Source: Marinifilum caeruleilacunae
GTDB taxonomy: Bacteria > Bacteroidota > Bacteroidia > Bacteroidales > Marinifilaceae
Direction of reading: 5' to 3'
Assembly (NCBI RefSeq): GCF_013141825.1
Contig: NZ_RZNH01000024.1
Location: forward strand, 1 to 64,000
DNA: 64,000 bases
Positions 56,032 to 64,000 of this stretch are shown in pieces. The notes beneath the pieces were generated by a model. The model was not told where the DNA came from, ran no database searches, and saw nothing but the letters and a program-made list of their open reading frames with translations. Within the stretch, counting starts at the first letter, position 1. Each line of letters opens with the position of its first letter. The translations under genes and the position numbers were made by a program.

Positions 56032-56051
56032 TATTTAGTTTGAATTGATAG

Positions 56052-56105
56052 AATTGCGCCCAGGGTGAAGTTTGATGAGAGTGGGTTTGTACCGGGCGCA
56101 ATTTT
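56052..56105 (+). terminator. Stem-loop after hcp
   Basis: AATTGCGCCC pairs with GGGCGCAATT across a long loop, followed by TTTTC. A weak T-tract; a second, stronger terminator follows. Confidence 0.6.
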
Positions 56106-56150
56106 CACTTACCTGTAATGGTTTAGTTTAATTTTAGGGTTAAAGAAAAA

Positions 56151-56196
56151 AACTGTCTGATAGAAACACTTGCCGTTCTTTCAGGCAGTTTTTTTA
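56151..56196 (+). terminator. Rho-independent terminator between hcp and the PepSY gene
   Basis: AACTGTCTGA pairs with TCAGGCAGTT (one T-G pair) and ends in a T-run. Confidence 0.8.
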
Positions 56197-56202
56197 TGTT
56201 GT

Positions 56203-56210
56203 TATCTTTA
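56203..56210 (+). promoter_or_regulatory. -7 element 4 nt before the PepSY gene
   Basis: TATCTTTA ends 4 nt before the ATG at 56215. The same spacing occurs at the BLUF and DUF255 genes, so a leaderless transcript is likely. Confidence 0.45.
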
Positions 56211-56214
56211 CGAT

Positions 56215-57726
56215 ATGGCGAAAAGCAAGACAATTCAGTTTCTGAAAAAATACCACAAGTGGCCATCCTTGCTGCTTACACTTTTTATCATTTTATTTTC
56301 CCTTTCCGGGATTATCATGAACCACCGTTCCTTGTTTTCTTCCTGCGAAGTAAATCGAAAATACCTGGGTTCTGAATACCAGTATCAAAACTGGAACAAA
56401 GCTGCTGTAAAATCGGCAATTCACCTCCAGGATGGTACTTCATTGATCTACGGGAATATTGGAGTTTGGGAAAGTTCAGATAATTTGAAATCTTTTGTCG
56501 AATTCAATACAGGATTTCCCAAAGGAATTGACAATAGAAAGGTTGAGAAAATAATTCAGACGAAAAGAGGAGAGGTGTTTGCCGGAACTTTATTTGGCCT
56601 ATATCAATACCAAAATCGGAAATGGAATAAACTTGAATTGCCTGTAGATGAAGAGCGAGTGGTTGATTTTATGGAGATTGATAACGACTTGTATTTGTTA
56701 ACCCGAAGCAATCTACTAAAAAAAAGTGGCAATACTTTCGAAGTTGTTCCCATTCCGGCAAGTACAGACTATGATGGAAAAACAAGCCTGTTTAAAACCT
56801 TGTGGGAAATTCACAGTGGTGAAGCCTTTGGGCTGTTTGGAAAGCTCTTTGTTGATTTTATTGGTCTGATATTCCTGTTTCTTTGTTTTAGTGGTTTGGT
56901 TTACTTCTTTTTTCCCAACTGGATTAAGAGAATCAAGAAAAAAGGAGGAGATGCCAAAAGAAAAATCAACTTCCTAAAATTCAATTTGAAATGGCACAAT
57001 CATTTCGGGAATTGGTTAATCATTTTTCTGATTTTAACCACCCTTACCGGGATGTTTCTTCGTCCGCCTTTGCTCATTGCCATAGCCAGCAGCAGAGTCG
57101 ATAAAATTCCTTTCACCCATCTCGATAACCCCAATCCATGGTACGATCAATTGAGAAGGGTTTTGTATGACGAGCACTCGAATCGGGTAATTCTAGCAAC
57201 CAACGAAGGCATTTATTACAGCGATAACTTCTTTGAAACGGCACCTGAAAGCTTCGATAATCAGCCACCAGTTTCGGTGATGGGTGTGAATGTGCTGGAG
57301 AAGGTTGGAGAAGATCAATTCCTGGTTGGATCCTTTAGCGGAATATTCTATTGGATGCCCGAGAGAAATCTCTTATTCGATTATATCACCAAACGCCCTC
57401 ATGTTCCGGTTCGAAGAATGGGACCACCCATTGCAACTCATCCAATTGCTGGTTATTTAAAAGACAAGGATGGGAGAGAGATACTTTTCGATTACAATTT
57501 GGGTGCGGGAAATTTAAGTGACGATACAGGTTTTACACCAATGCCTTTGAATATTCAGGAAAGTCGCATGTCGCTATGGAATCTTTGTCTGGAAGTTCAT
57601 ACCGGGCGCATTTACCAATACATTTTTGGTAAAATGTACATTTTATTTATTCCCATTGCTGGATTAACAATTCTGTGGATTCTTATTGTTGGATATTTAT
57701 TGTATCGAAAACAGAGAAAGAAATAG
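56215..57726 (+). CDS. PepSY-associated transmembrane protein
   Basis: 503 aa from the ATG at 56215 (MAKSKTIQFLKKYHKWPSLL); the longer frame runs through the terminator. Four TM helices: about 19-38 (ending GIIMNHR), about 220-240 (GLIFLFLCFSGLVYFFFPNW), about 264-285 (NWLIIFLILTTLTGMFLRP) and about 475-497. HKWPSLLLTLFIILFSLSG and KWHNHFGNW are the typical PepSY_TM family His-rich helix ends. Large extracytoplasmic loops between helices 1-2 and 3-4 carry propeller-like repeats (NRKVEKIIQTKRGEVFAGTL). In relatives this fold takes part in iron or heme reduction and uptake; here no iron gene is adjacent. Confidence 0.85.
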   Translation: MAKSKTIQFLKKYHKWPSLLLTLFIILFSLSGIIMNHRSLFSSCEVNRKYLGSEYQYQNWNKAAVKSAIHLQDGTSLIYGNIGVWESSDNLKSFVEFNTGFPKGIDNRKVEKIIQTKRGEVFAGTLFGLYQYQNRKWNKLELPVDEERVVDFMEIDNDLYLLTRSNLLKKSGNTFEVVPIPASTDYDGKTSLFKTLWEIHSGEAFGLFGKLFVDFIGLIFLFLCFSGLVYFFFPNWIKRIKKKGGDAKRKINFLKFNLKWHNHFGNWLIIFLILTTLTGMFLRPPLLIAIASSRVDKIPFTHLDNPNPWYDQLRRVLYDEHSNRVILATNEGIYYSDNFFETAPESFDNQPPVSVMGVNVLEKVGEDQFLVGSFSGIFYWMPERNLLFDYITKRPHVPVRRMGPPIATHPIAGYLKDKDGREILFDYNLGAGNLSDDTGFTPMPLNIQESRMSLWNLCLEVHTGRIYQYIFGKMYILFIPIAGLTILWILIVGYLLYRKQRKK

Positions 57727-57808
57727 ACTTATGGCTTAAAAAGGTCCAACAATTGAATGCCAGTTGCCCTTTACCTTTAATCCTGCATTTCTTCATTATA
57801 GAAATGAA

Positions 57809-57837
57809 TTGATATTTAACGAAAGTGAGTATCTTTG
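57809..57837 (+). promoter_or_regulatory. Promoter of the nucleoid-associated protein gene
   Basis: TTG at 57809, 18 bp, TATCTTTG at 57830-57837. It overlaps a possible TTG start at 57825 and so favours the ATG at 57861. Confidence 0.6.
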
Positions 57838-57860
57838 TCAGGTTCTTAAAAAAGTACCAT

Positions 57861-58907
57861 ATGTTTAATTTTGAAGAGATAAACCTGGATCGCATTGTGG
57901 TTCACAATGTTGGAAACAAACACCTTGAAGAAGATCTAAAACTTTCCAAATCGGAAATAGAAATTGACGATGAAGATGTGAGAGATGTATTGCTAAAGTA
58001 TTTTCTTACAGCTTTTAACAAGGAGGAGTTCTATCATTTTCAGAACGAAGCAGGAATTAACATGAACGAGGTGTACTGCTATGCTTCAGAATTTTTTGAG
58101 AACAATGAAAGCTTCTACGATCAATCTACAAATATTGCAGTTCACCTGTACGAAAAATCGAACCATCCAAACATTAAAGGCGGGGAGTTTTATCTTGTGG
58201 CCTTTTCGGGCTGCGTGGTCGATGGTGAAGTTTGTAATGCCCTGGGAATTTTCAAATCGGAAAATAAAGATACCTTCCTAAAAGTATACCAGCGCCAGGA
58301 TAATTTTGAGCTGGGCTGCGAAAATGGCATCAATATCAAGAAATTAGATAAAGGTTGCCTGATTTTTAATACAGAAAAAGAGGAAGGATTTAAGGTTTGC
58401 ATTGTGGATAAAACCAATCCAAACAAAGATGCTTTGTACTGGAAGGAAGACTTCTTGGATTTGAAACTTCGCGAAGATAATTTCTATCATACCCAGAACT
58501 ATTTGGACATGTGTAAAGGTTTTATTGGTGATGTGTACAACGATGAGAATGAAGTTGCCAAAGCTGATCAGATTGACATGATGAACAAATCAATTAACTT
58601 TTTTAAGGATAAAAAGGAGTTTAACGAGGATTTGTTTAAGCAGGAAGTAATTGAGCAACCTGAGGTGGCTTCGGCCTTTGATGAATACAAGGAATACTAC
58701 CAGAACGAAAGAGGAACACAAATAGAGGATGATTTTGATATTAGCAAGGATGCCGTGAAAGGTGAGCAGCGCTATTTCAAACATGTGCTAAAGTTGGATA
58801 AGAACTTTCATGTTTACATTCACGGGCAACGTAAGTTTATCGAAAAAGGCTACGATGCAGCCCGCGATTTGAGTTACTACAAACTCTTTTTCCGCGAAGA
58901 GAATTAA
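57861..58907 (+). CDS. Nucleoid-associated protein (NdpA/YejK family)
   Basis: 348 aa from the ATG at 57861 (MFNFEEINLDRIVVHNVGN). The match to NdpA-type proteins is over the full length: VVHNVGNKHLEEDLKLSKSE, LLKYFLTAFNKEEFYHF, GEFYLVAFSGCVVDGEVCNA, FNTEKEEGFKVCIVDK, and the C-terminal FHVYIHGQRKFIEKGYD. Relatives bind the nucleoid, but a function is not settled. Cytoplasmic. Promoter and terminator both identified, so it is a single-gene unit. Confidence 0.9.
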   Translation: MFNFEEINLDRIVVHNVGNKHLEEDLKLSKSEIEIDDEDVRDVLLKYFLTAFNKEEFYHFQNEAGINMNEVYCYASEFFENNESFYDQSTNIAVHLYEKSNHPNIKGGEFYLVAFSGCVVDGEVCNALGIFKSENKDTFLKVYQRQDNFELGCENGINIKKLDKGCLIFNTEKEEGFKVCIVDKTNPNKDALYWKEDFLDLKLREDNFYHTQNYLDMCKGFIGDVYNDENEVAKADQIDMMNKSINFFKDKKEFNEDLFKQEVIEQPEVASAFDEYKEYYQNERGTQIEDDFDISKDAVKGEQRYFKHVLKLDKNFHVYIHGQRKFIEKGYDAARDLSYYKLFFREEN

Positions 58908-58919
58908 AAATACAGCATG

Positions 58920-58956
58920 TGGCTTTTCCTATTATCAGGTAAAGCCATTTTTTTTT
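58920..58956 (+). terminator. Rho-independent terminator of the NdpA-type gene
   Basis: TGGCTTTTCCT pairs with AGGTAAAGCCA (one mismatch) around a 6-nt loop, followed by T9. It overlaps the end of the convergent gene. Confidence 0.82.
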
Positions 58957-59932
58957 ATTTCACAATCACCTTGTACCCAAGGGCAGGCTCTCCATTAAAG
59001 TAGATCACCAACTCATCTTTACCCTTCAATTCTGAATAAATTTTGAATGAGAGCGTATCTGCTTTTGTGAAAGATTTTACTTTTTGACCATACTTTTCTC
59101 GCTTAAAATGATAGGCAATTTCGGTATCTGCAGGAACATTCTGCAAGTTGAATTGCACCCCCGTTGATTTAAGCATATTGATTGTTCCCTTTTGTGGGCT
59201 CAATAATTTAATGTTTTTACCCAGGAAATATTTGTAAGGAATTGGTTGACTTGCGAACTCAGCTTTACTGTTAATATTATCTGTTAGCAACCATTTTTGA
59301 TCATCAGGCAGGTGTTTCATGGCAAACTCATTTGGATCTGAAGCAAAGTAGGCGGATGAGAATTCTTGGTGAAATTTCATTTTTGAATAATCTACCCAAC
59401 CGGCAGCCCACGTTACATCGACCAATAACCATTTGCCGTTTATTTTTACCGCATTCCAGGCATGGTTAGATGGCAGATTTTGGCGATCAATTTCGGAAAT
59501 CAACCTACGTGCAATACCCGGAACAATTTCACATTCGATATTCATTTGTTGGCACAAATTCTGAAAAAGGGTGGAGTAGCCTTCGCATAAAGCTTTCCGT
59601 TTTTTTAATGTTTGTAAGGCCAAATCTTTTCTGAATTGCTTCTTCTTGGCCTCCAATTCGGCTAGAGTTCGATAAGAAAAACGCACTCGTTGTGGTTTGC
59701 CTAATGCTTTTGTGTCGTAAGCAACGTGTAGTGCAATCCACTTGTAAATGGCTCTTACCCTTTCCAAATCATTCGAAAAATCGTTCTTGATCCGATTTGC
59801 CAGCTCTTCTGTTGAACTTGGATTAGCCGGATAATTGGATAACATGCGATCTACTTTATCAAGATCTTGTCCATATCCCTTTGTCAAGGCAAGAAATAAG
59901 GTAAGAGTTAAGATGTATTTGAAGAATCTCAT
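58955..59932 (-). CDS. Exported transglutaminase-like domain protein
   Basis: 325 aa. Signal peptide MRFFKYILTLTLFLALTKG (cleavage near YGQ). The transglutaminase-like core holds all three catalytic parts: Cys in KRKALCEGYSTLFQNLCQQM, His in SNHAWNAVKINGKWLLVDV and Asp in the same VDVTW stretch. It is preceded by RVRAIYKWIALHVAYDT, as in kyphoscoliosis-peptidase-type proteins. The C-terminal ~90 residues form a beta-rich domain (ITVQF.. type, with AYHFKREKYGQK). Probably a periplasmic cysteine protease or crosslinking enzyme. Confidence 0.9.
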   Translation of the reverse strand: MRFFKYILTLTLFLALTKGYGQDLDKVDRMLSNYPANPSSTEELANRIKNDFSNDLERVRAIYKWIALHVAYDTKALGKPQRVRFSYRTLAELEAKKKQFRKDLALQTLKKRKALCEGYSTLFQNLCQQMNIECEIVPGIARRLISEIDRQNLPSNHAWNAVKINGKWLLVDVTWAAGWVDYSKMKFHQEFSSAYFASDPNEFAMKHLPDDQKWLLTDNINSKAEFASQPIPYKYFLGKNIKLLSPQKGTINMLKSTGVQFNLQNVPADTEIAYHFKREKYGQKVKSFTKADTLSFKIYSELKGKDELVIYFNGEPALGYKVIVK

Positions 59933-60002
59933 ATTTTTATCGCTTTCTGTTTAAAAATATGAACAAGAATCGAGCCTTAAAAGTTTTGGAAAGTTAAAAA
60001 AA

Positions 60003-60043
60003 AGTAAAAAGCCCACACTTACGGAAGCTTAAGCATGGGCCTT
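60003..60043 (-). terminator. Probable rho-independent terminator of the M14 peptidase gene
   Basis: GCCCAtgCTTAA pairs with the mirror ..AGTGTGGGC arm on the minus strand with two mismatches, and then TTTTTACTTT. Confidence 0.6.
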
Positions 60044-60079
60044 TCGAGTAATATACTTAGAAGTATAATCTTTAATATC

Positions 60080-61207
60080 TTATCTTAAGTGATCTACCAC
60101 TTTCATAATTGGCTGTAGAACCGATTCTCCAAGTAGGATGCTACGGTCTGGTGACCAGCCACATTCAGGTTCTGGTAAATCATTATTGTCCTTGAATGGC
60201 ATTTCAATTGTCAAAGATAAACATTTAAATCGTTCTCCAATGTGTTTTGAACAGATTGCTAGGTTGCCTTTTCCTGGTTCGTTTTTAGGATAGCCATGAG
60301 TGTCCTGAAAATCAGGGCATGTATCCATCCATGTGCCAATGAAATTTTCCGTTAAATTTTTCAATCTTTCATCAAAAGAAGGAATTCCTTCAATGCCTGA
60401 AATAAAGTTGTACGGCAATGCTTCATCACCATGAATATCTAAATTTAGGTCACAACCATATTCATCCATTAAATTACGAACGTGGAATACCTCCGGACTA
60501 TTTTCTTCGCTAGGCTCAGCCCATTCTCTGTTGTAGTTGAATCCTTTGGTGTTTACACGAAGGTTGCCGGCAATACTACCATCAATATTCATGTTTGGTA
60601 CAATGTAGAAAACAGCTTTGCTCAGTAAGGTTCTGGCCACTGCATCATCTTCATCTAACAATTTGCCCAATAAGCCTTGAATAAACCATTCAGCCATACT
60701 TTCACCCGGATGCTGACGAGCAATTACCCAGATTTTCTTCTTGCTTTCATCCGGCTCACCAACAATTAACATATCGATGTCTTTGCCTTCAACGGTTTTG
60801 CCGATCGATACCAATTCACACTCCTGAGACATTTGTGCATTGTGCACCAAATCAAGATGTTGTTCGTAAGTATATGGCGCAAAGTAAGCATAGTAAACCG
60901 AGTTGAATTCGGGAGTATGCTCGATGGTCAATTGTTTTCCATCGTAAAAAGTAGGAACTCTGAACCAATACTCGCGGTCGTAAGAAGCTACAGCATAATA
61001 TTCGTCATATCCTTCGGGATATGATGCCTCGCTGGCATTCTGAATGCACATTTTTACAGCTTTTTCCTGCATTCCAGATAAACGGAAATGGAACCACTGA
61101 AAATGTTCAGAGTTCGTATCGTTAGGAATTCGCAGTTGAATATTTTGTGGGTCAAGAGCTTCGATCACCTCTATTTTTCCGCTATCGAAATTTGATGAAA
61201 TGTTCAT
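60080..61207 (-). CDS. M14-family zinc carboxypeptidase (cytosolic carboxypeptidase-like)
   Basis: 375 aa, no signal peptide. An N-terminal beta-sandwich (about 1-115, the M14 N-domain seen in cytosolic carboxypeptidases) precedes the catalytic domain. Zinc ligands: His166 and Glu169 in ARQHPGESMAEW, and His259 in LNLDIHGDEALPYNF. The NLRVNTKGFNYNREW motif matches the substrate-binding N-R pair, and LTIEMPFKD holds the likely catalytic Glu. It trims C-terminal residues from peptides in the cytoplasm. Promoter TATATTTG at 61234-61241. Confidence 0.93.
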   Translation of the reverse strand: MNISSNFDSGKIEVIEALDPQNIQLRIPNDTNSEHFQWFHFRLSGMQEKAVKMCIQNASEASYPEGYDEYYAVASYDREYWFRVPTFYDGKQLTIEHTPEFNSVYYAYFAPYTYEQHLDLVHNAQMSQECELVSIGKTVEGKDIDMLIVGEPDESKKKIWVIARQHPGESMAEWFIQGLLGKLLDEDDAVARTLLSKAVFYIVPNMNIDGSIAGNLRVNTKGFNYNREWAEPSEENSPEVFHVRNLMDEYGCDLNLDIHGDEALPYNFISGIEGIPSFDERLKNLTENFIGTWMDTCPDFQDTHGYPKNEPGKGNLAICSKHIGERFKCLSLTIEMPFKDNNDLPEPECGWSPDRSILLGESVLQPIMKVVDHLR

Positions 61208-61233
61208 GTGTGTAAGTTTATAATTGTGTGAGT

Positions 61234-61241
61234 CAAATATA
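61234..61241 (-). promoter_or_regulatory. -7 element of the M14 peptidase gene
   Basis: Reads TATATTTG on the minus strand (TAnnTTTG), with a leader of about 23 nt. Confidence 0.5.
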
Positions 61242-61360
61242 ATAATTTGGCATTACTTCCGGTATTTAAAAATGCATGTACTTAGACTTAAAAGTGTATA
61301 AATTTGAATTCGCGTAAGGCTTTTTAGGCAGTTTGAGTATTTTAGGCACTGAATTTCTTT

Positions 61361-61368
61361 TATTTTTG
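61361..61368 (+). promoter_or_regulatory. -7 element of mltG
   Basis: TATTTTTG fits TAnnTTTG, with TTTA 16 bp before it as a weak -33. Leader about 30 nt. Confidence 0.5.
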
Positions 61369-61400
61369 CGAACTTAGCATTTACATTCAACACCTAAGCA

Positions 61401-62471
61401 ATGATAAACTTTTTGCGATTAAACGACATCCGTTCTAAAAGATTAAGAATTTTCCTCATTTCAGTAATGTTGATCCTGATTGTTGCAGGAGCAATTCTAT
61501 TTCATTTATACACCCGAATTTTTTCTTCAAATGTTGATTTAAACGGAGAGGATACTGCATACCTATATGTATCATCTACTGCAACACAGGCTGATGTAAT
61601 TGATCTTTTGGAGCAAGAAGATTGGATTAAAAATGCAAACTCACTGGAGTGGGTCATGGACAAAAAGAATTTTGCAAATCACATTCATGGTGGTCGTTAC
61701 CAAATCAAAAATGGAATGAGTAATAATGATTTGGTAAACCTACTCAGATCGGGTGTTCAAAGTCCAATTCAGCTGACCTTTAATAATACCAGAACACTTG
61801 AGGATTTTGCCGGTAAGATTGCGAAGCAGATCGAAGCTGACTCTTTGAGCTTAATCACCGCTTTACGCGATGAAAATAGAATTTCAAAATATGGATTCAA
61901 GCCCGAAACTGTGATTGGAATGTTTATTCCGAATACCTACCAACTGTATTGGAACACAACTACCAATGCCTTTATGGATAGAATGTACAAGGAGTACTCT
62001 CGATTTTGGAATGCTGAGAGGTTAAAGAAAGCTGAAAAAATTGGTTTATCGCCTGTTGAAGTGAGCATACTGGCCTCAATTGTTGATGAGGAAACCATAA
62101 AAAATGATGAGAAAAACCGCGTTGCAGGTGTTTACATGAACCGACTGAATCGAAAAATAAAACTGGATGCCGATCCAACTCTGAAATTTGCTTTGGGCGA
62201 TTTTACCATTAAACGCGTACTGAATAAGCACAAAAGAATTGACTCTCCATACAATACATACAAATATCGTGGTTTGCCCCCAGGGCCTATCCGCCAGGCA
62301 TCTATTTCTGGCTTAAATGCCGTACTGAATTACGAAAATCACAAGTATTATTACTTCTGTGCAAACCCCGATTTTTCAGGCTATCATATTTTTGCACGAA
62401 CACTTCGCGAGCACAACCGCAATGCCAGAAAATATCAGAATGAGTTGAATAGGAGACGAATCATGAAGTAG
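61401..62471 (+). CDS. mltG: Endolytic transglycosylase MltG
   Basis: 356 aa. Cytoplasmic tail, one TM helix (about 17-38), a LysM-like region, then the YceG catalytic domain. LASIVDEETIKNDEK holds the catalytic Glu231, which aligns with E. coli Glu218. GVYMNRLNRKIKLDADPTLKF, SPYNTYKYRGLPPGPI and YYYFCANPDFSGYHIFA are all standard. It cuts nascent peptidoglycan strands in the periplasm and so sets glycan length. Single-gene unit with promoter and terminator. Confidence 0.96.
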   Translation: MINFLRLNDIRSKRLRIFLISVMLILIVAGAILFHLYTRIFSSNVDLNGEDTAYLYVSSTATQADVIDLLEQEDWIKNANSLEWVMDKKNFANHIHGGRYQIKNGMSNNDLVNLLRSGVQSPIQLTFNNTRTLEDFAGKIAKQIEADSLSLITALRDENRISKYGFKPETVIGMFIPNTYQLYWNTTTNAFMDRMYKEYSRFWNAERLKKAEKIGLSPVEVSILASIVDEETIKNDEKNRVAGVYMNRLNRKIKLDADPTLKFALGDFTIKRVLNKHKRIDSPYNTYKYRGLPPGPIRQASISGLNAVLNYENHKYYYFCANPDFSGYHIFARTLREHNRNARKYQNELNRRRIMK

Positions 62472-62518
62472 GTAAACATACTGTATCTAAGAAAATTGCA
62501 GCGAATATTTAAATGAAA

Positions 62519-62560
62519 AATGCAAAGTATCATTATTGTAATGAACTTTGCATTTTCTTT
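62519..62560 (+). terminator. Rho-independent terminator of mltG
   Basis: TGCAAAGT pairs with ACTTTGCA around a 16-nt loop that can itself fold (CATTATTGTAATG), followed by TTTTC. Confidence 0.75.
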
Positions 62561-62586
62561 TATAATATTTTAAGTGTGAAATCCTT

Positions 62587-63600
62587 CTAAATCGCATTCA
62601 CTTCCATTTCCAATTTCACCCCAAATTTGATAAGAACAGATTTGCGGATGTCATTTGCCAGTTTCAAAATGTCGTTTCCTTTGGCATTGCCATAGTTTAC
62701 CAGAACCAAGGCCTGGTCTTTGTGTACGCCGGCATCGCCAAATCTTTTACCCTTCCAATCGCATTGTTCAATTAACCATCCGGCAGCCAATTTAGTTTCC
62801 ATATCGCTAATTTCGTAAGTGGGCATATTTTCGTATTGCGATTTAAGCTTATCGGCTTTTTCTTTATCAACAATTGGGTTCTTAAAAAAACTACCCGCAT
62901 TTCCTATTTCTTCAGGATCTGGCAATTTGCTTTCGCGGATTTTAATAATGGCTTTGCGTAAGTTCTTTAGATTGATTTCGCCGTAGGCTTCCATTTCTTT
63001 TTGAATGGCACCATACTGAAGTTTGAGCTCAGCCTTTTTCTTCAACCTGAATTGTACATGTGTAATAATGAACAGGTTTTTGTATTCGTTTTTGAAGACT
63101 GAATTTCGATAAGCGAATTCACAGTGAGCATTGCTAAAAATGACAGGCTCTTTGGTTTCGATTGAAATGGCTTCTACATTTTCAATCACCTCTTTTACTT
63201 CAACGCCATATGCACCTATATTTTGCACAGGCGATGCACCAATTGTTCCAGGAATTAAAGATAGGTTTTCGATGCCATAGAGCTGGTTTTCCACTGCCCA
63301 TTCCACAAACTCATCCCACTCTTCGTTACAACCCACGCGCAATAAAACCGATTCTTCATCTTCATCGAGCAGTTCTATTCCAGTAATGTTAGGATGTAAA
63401 ACCAAACCATTAAAATCTTCGGTAAACAGCAGGTTGCTTCCACCACCCAAAATCAAATATTGAGTATCTGCAATGTTATTTTCCTTCAGGAATTCCAATA
63501 TCTCTTCTTCCTGTTCGAATTCGAAGAAATATCGGGCCGTAGCCTCAATTCCAAATGTATTGTACTTTTTAAGAGAAATATTTTCGAGTAAGTGAGCCAT
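62587..63600 (-). CDS. murB: UDP-N-acetylenolpyruvoylglucosamine reductase
   Basis: 337 aa, the E. coli-type (type I) MurB length. FAD-binding motifs: NTFGIEATARYFFEF, YLILGGGSNLLFTEDFNG and LSLIPGTIGASPVQNIGAYG. The C-terminal domain carries RNSVFKNEYKNLF and GNAGSFFKNPIV, with the catalytic Ser. It reduces enolpyruvyl-UDP-GlcNAc to UDP-MurNAc with NADPH in the cytoplasm. It and the next gene are on the same strand but 74 bp apart, without a clear promoter between. Confidence 0.97.
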   Translation of the reverse strand: MAHLLENISLKKYNTFGIEATARYFFEFEQEEEILEFLKENNIADTQYLILGGGSNLLFTEDFNGLVLHPNITGIELLDEDEESVLLRVGCNEEWDEFVEWAVENQLYGIENLSLIPGTIGASPVQNIGAYGVEVKEVIENVEAISIETKEPVIFSNAHCEFAYRNSVFKNEYKNLFIITHVQFRLKKKAELKLQYGAIQKEMEAYGEINLKNLRKAIIKIRESKLPDPEEIGNAGSFFKNPIVDKEKADKLKSQYENMPTYEISDMETKLAAGWLIEQCDWKGKRFGDAGVHKDQALVLVNYGNAKGNDILKLANDIRKSVLIKFGVKLEMEVNAI

Positions 63601-63674
63601 TATTTTACGCAGTTAGCCTCTAACAATTGGTCAAAAGCTGTTTAATCTTAGTATTAATTATATGAGCTGAATAT

Positions 63675-64000
63675 TTAATTTACAGAGAGTTCTTTTTTTA
63701 GAAGGTCTACAAATCCTAAAATGTCCTCTTTTGTGGTATCAAAAGAGCATAACCAACGCACTTCACCAGCGTGTTCATCCCAAATCCAGAAGAAATATTC
63801 TTCTTGCAGTTTCTCAATTTTATCTTTAGGAACCAAAGCCCAAATACCATTGGTTTGTACTTCTTGCGTAATGCTTACCTCTGGGATTTTTTCAACCTCT
63901 TCTTTTAGAAGTTTGGCCATTGCATTGGCATGGCGAGCAGTTTTTAGCCAAAGTTCATTGCTTAACATGGCATCGAACTGTGCACCAATATATCGCATTT
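63675..64000 (-). CDS. Low-specificity L-threonine aldolase, C-terminal part (5' end outside window)
   Basis: The frame runs past the right edge. The visible ~108 residues match the small C-terminal domain of PLP-dependent threonine aldolases: MRYIGAQFDAMLSNELWLKTARHANAMAK (the end of the large domain and the helix after it), TNGIWALVPKD and a final EVRWLCSFDTTKEDILGFV. The active-site lysine lies outside the window. The enzyme cleaves L-threonine and L-allo-threonine to glycine and acetaldehyde. Confidence 0.85.
   Translation of the reverse strand, partial: MRYIGAQFDAMLSNELWLKTARHANAMAKLLKEEVEKIPEVSITQEVQTNGIWALVPKDKIEKLQEEYFFWIWDEHAGEVRWLCSFDTTKEDILGFVDLLKKELSVN

Overview
The window looks like a piece of a chromosome from an anaerobic or facultatively anaerobic, probably marine, member of the Bacteroidota (Bacteroidia; something like a Marinilabiliales/Marinifilaceae relative is my guess). 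The signs are a type IX secretion (T9SS) type-B substrate with its PorP/SprF partner, a two-component propeller kinase, a short 286-aa primary sigma factor of the Bacteroidota type, promoters of the TTTG-N17-23-TAnnTTTG form, almost no Shine-Dalgarno sequences, and oxygen-sensitive enzymes (a glycyl radical dehydratase with its activase, and a hybrid cluster protein). It is mostly ordinary chromosomal sequence. I see no transposase, phage, CRISPR array, rRNA or tRNA.

Layout. 1-4022: the C-terminal part of a giant repeat-rich secreted protein and its PorP/SprF outer-membrane partner. 4019-16073: a signalling block with a Cache hybrid kinase, an unknown protein, a propeller/LytS-type kinase and a TPR hybrid kinase, interrupted by an aminotransferase, a small unknown protein, an avidin homologue and a lipoprotein asparaginase. 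16424-20790: argS, ffh and folD, each with a clear terminator. 20907-26199: small accessory genes (membrane proteins, CPBP protease, DMT exporter, a GNAT/half-cupin chimera, a BLUF photoreceptor, a CIA30 protein, an odd lipoprotein). 26575-29924: trans-4-hydroxy-L-proline dehydratase (HypD) and its activating enzyme behind a strongly structured leader. 30034-34510: an exported DUF255 thioredoxin protein, an M48 lipoprotein, rhomboid and FtsE. 34762-40344: a large exported TPR protein, an outer-membrane barrel and a small exported protein. 40707-49621: gyrB, LOG, a third hybrid kinase, dapF, HtrA/DegP and rpoD. 49676-54151: uvrB, an EEP-family lipoprotein, a HAD phosphatase and a Spy-like protein. 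54385-63998: hcp, PepSY, nucleoid-associated, transglutaminase-like and M14 peptidase genes, mltG, murB and the end of a threonine aldolase.

Working together: HypD plus its activase would dehydrate hydroxyproline, for example from collagen-like detritus. Hcp with its Crp/Fnr-type operator would handle nitric oxide stress. HtrA, M48, rhomboid, Spy-like and DUF255 proteins look after the envelope, and MurB, MltG and DapF serve peptidoglycan. Three hybrid kinases and one LytS-type kinase have no response regulator next to them.

Most worth a second look: a cytoplasmic avidin homologue with a rewritten biotin pocket; a GNAT domain joined to half a cupin; a perfect palindrome and long hairpin in front of hypD; a Crp/Fnr-type palindrome at about -43 of hcp; three genes whose -7 element lies exactly 4 nt before the ATG (possible leaderless mRNAs); and a LytS-type kinase that has lost its N-box asparagine.
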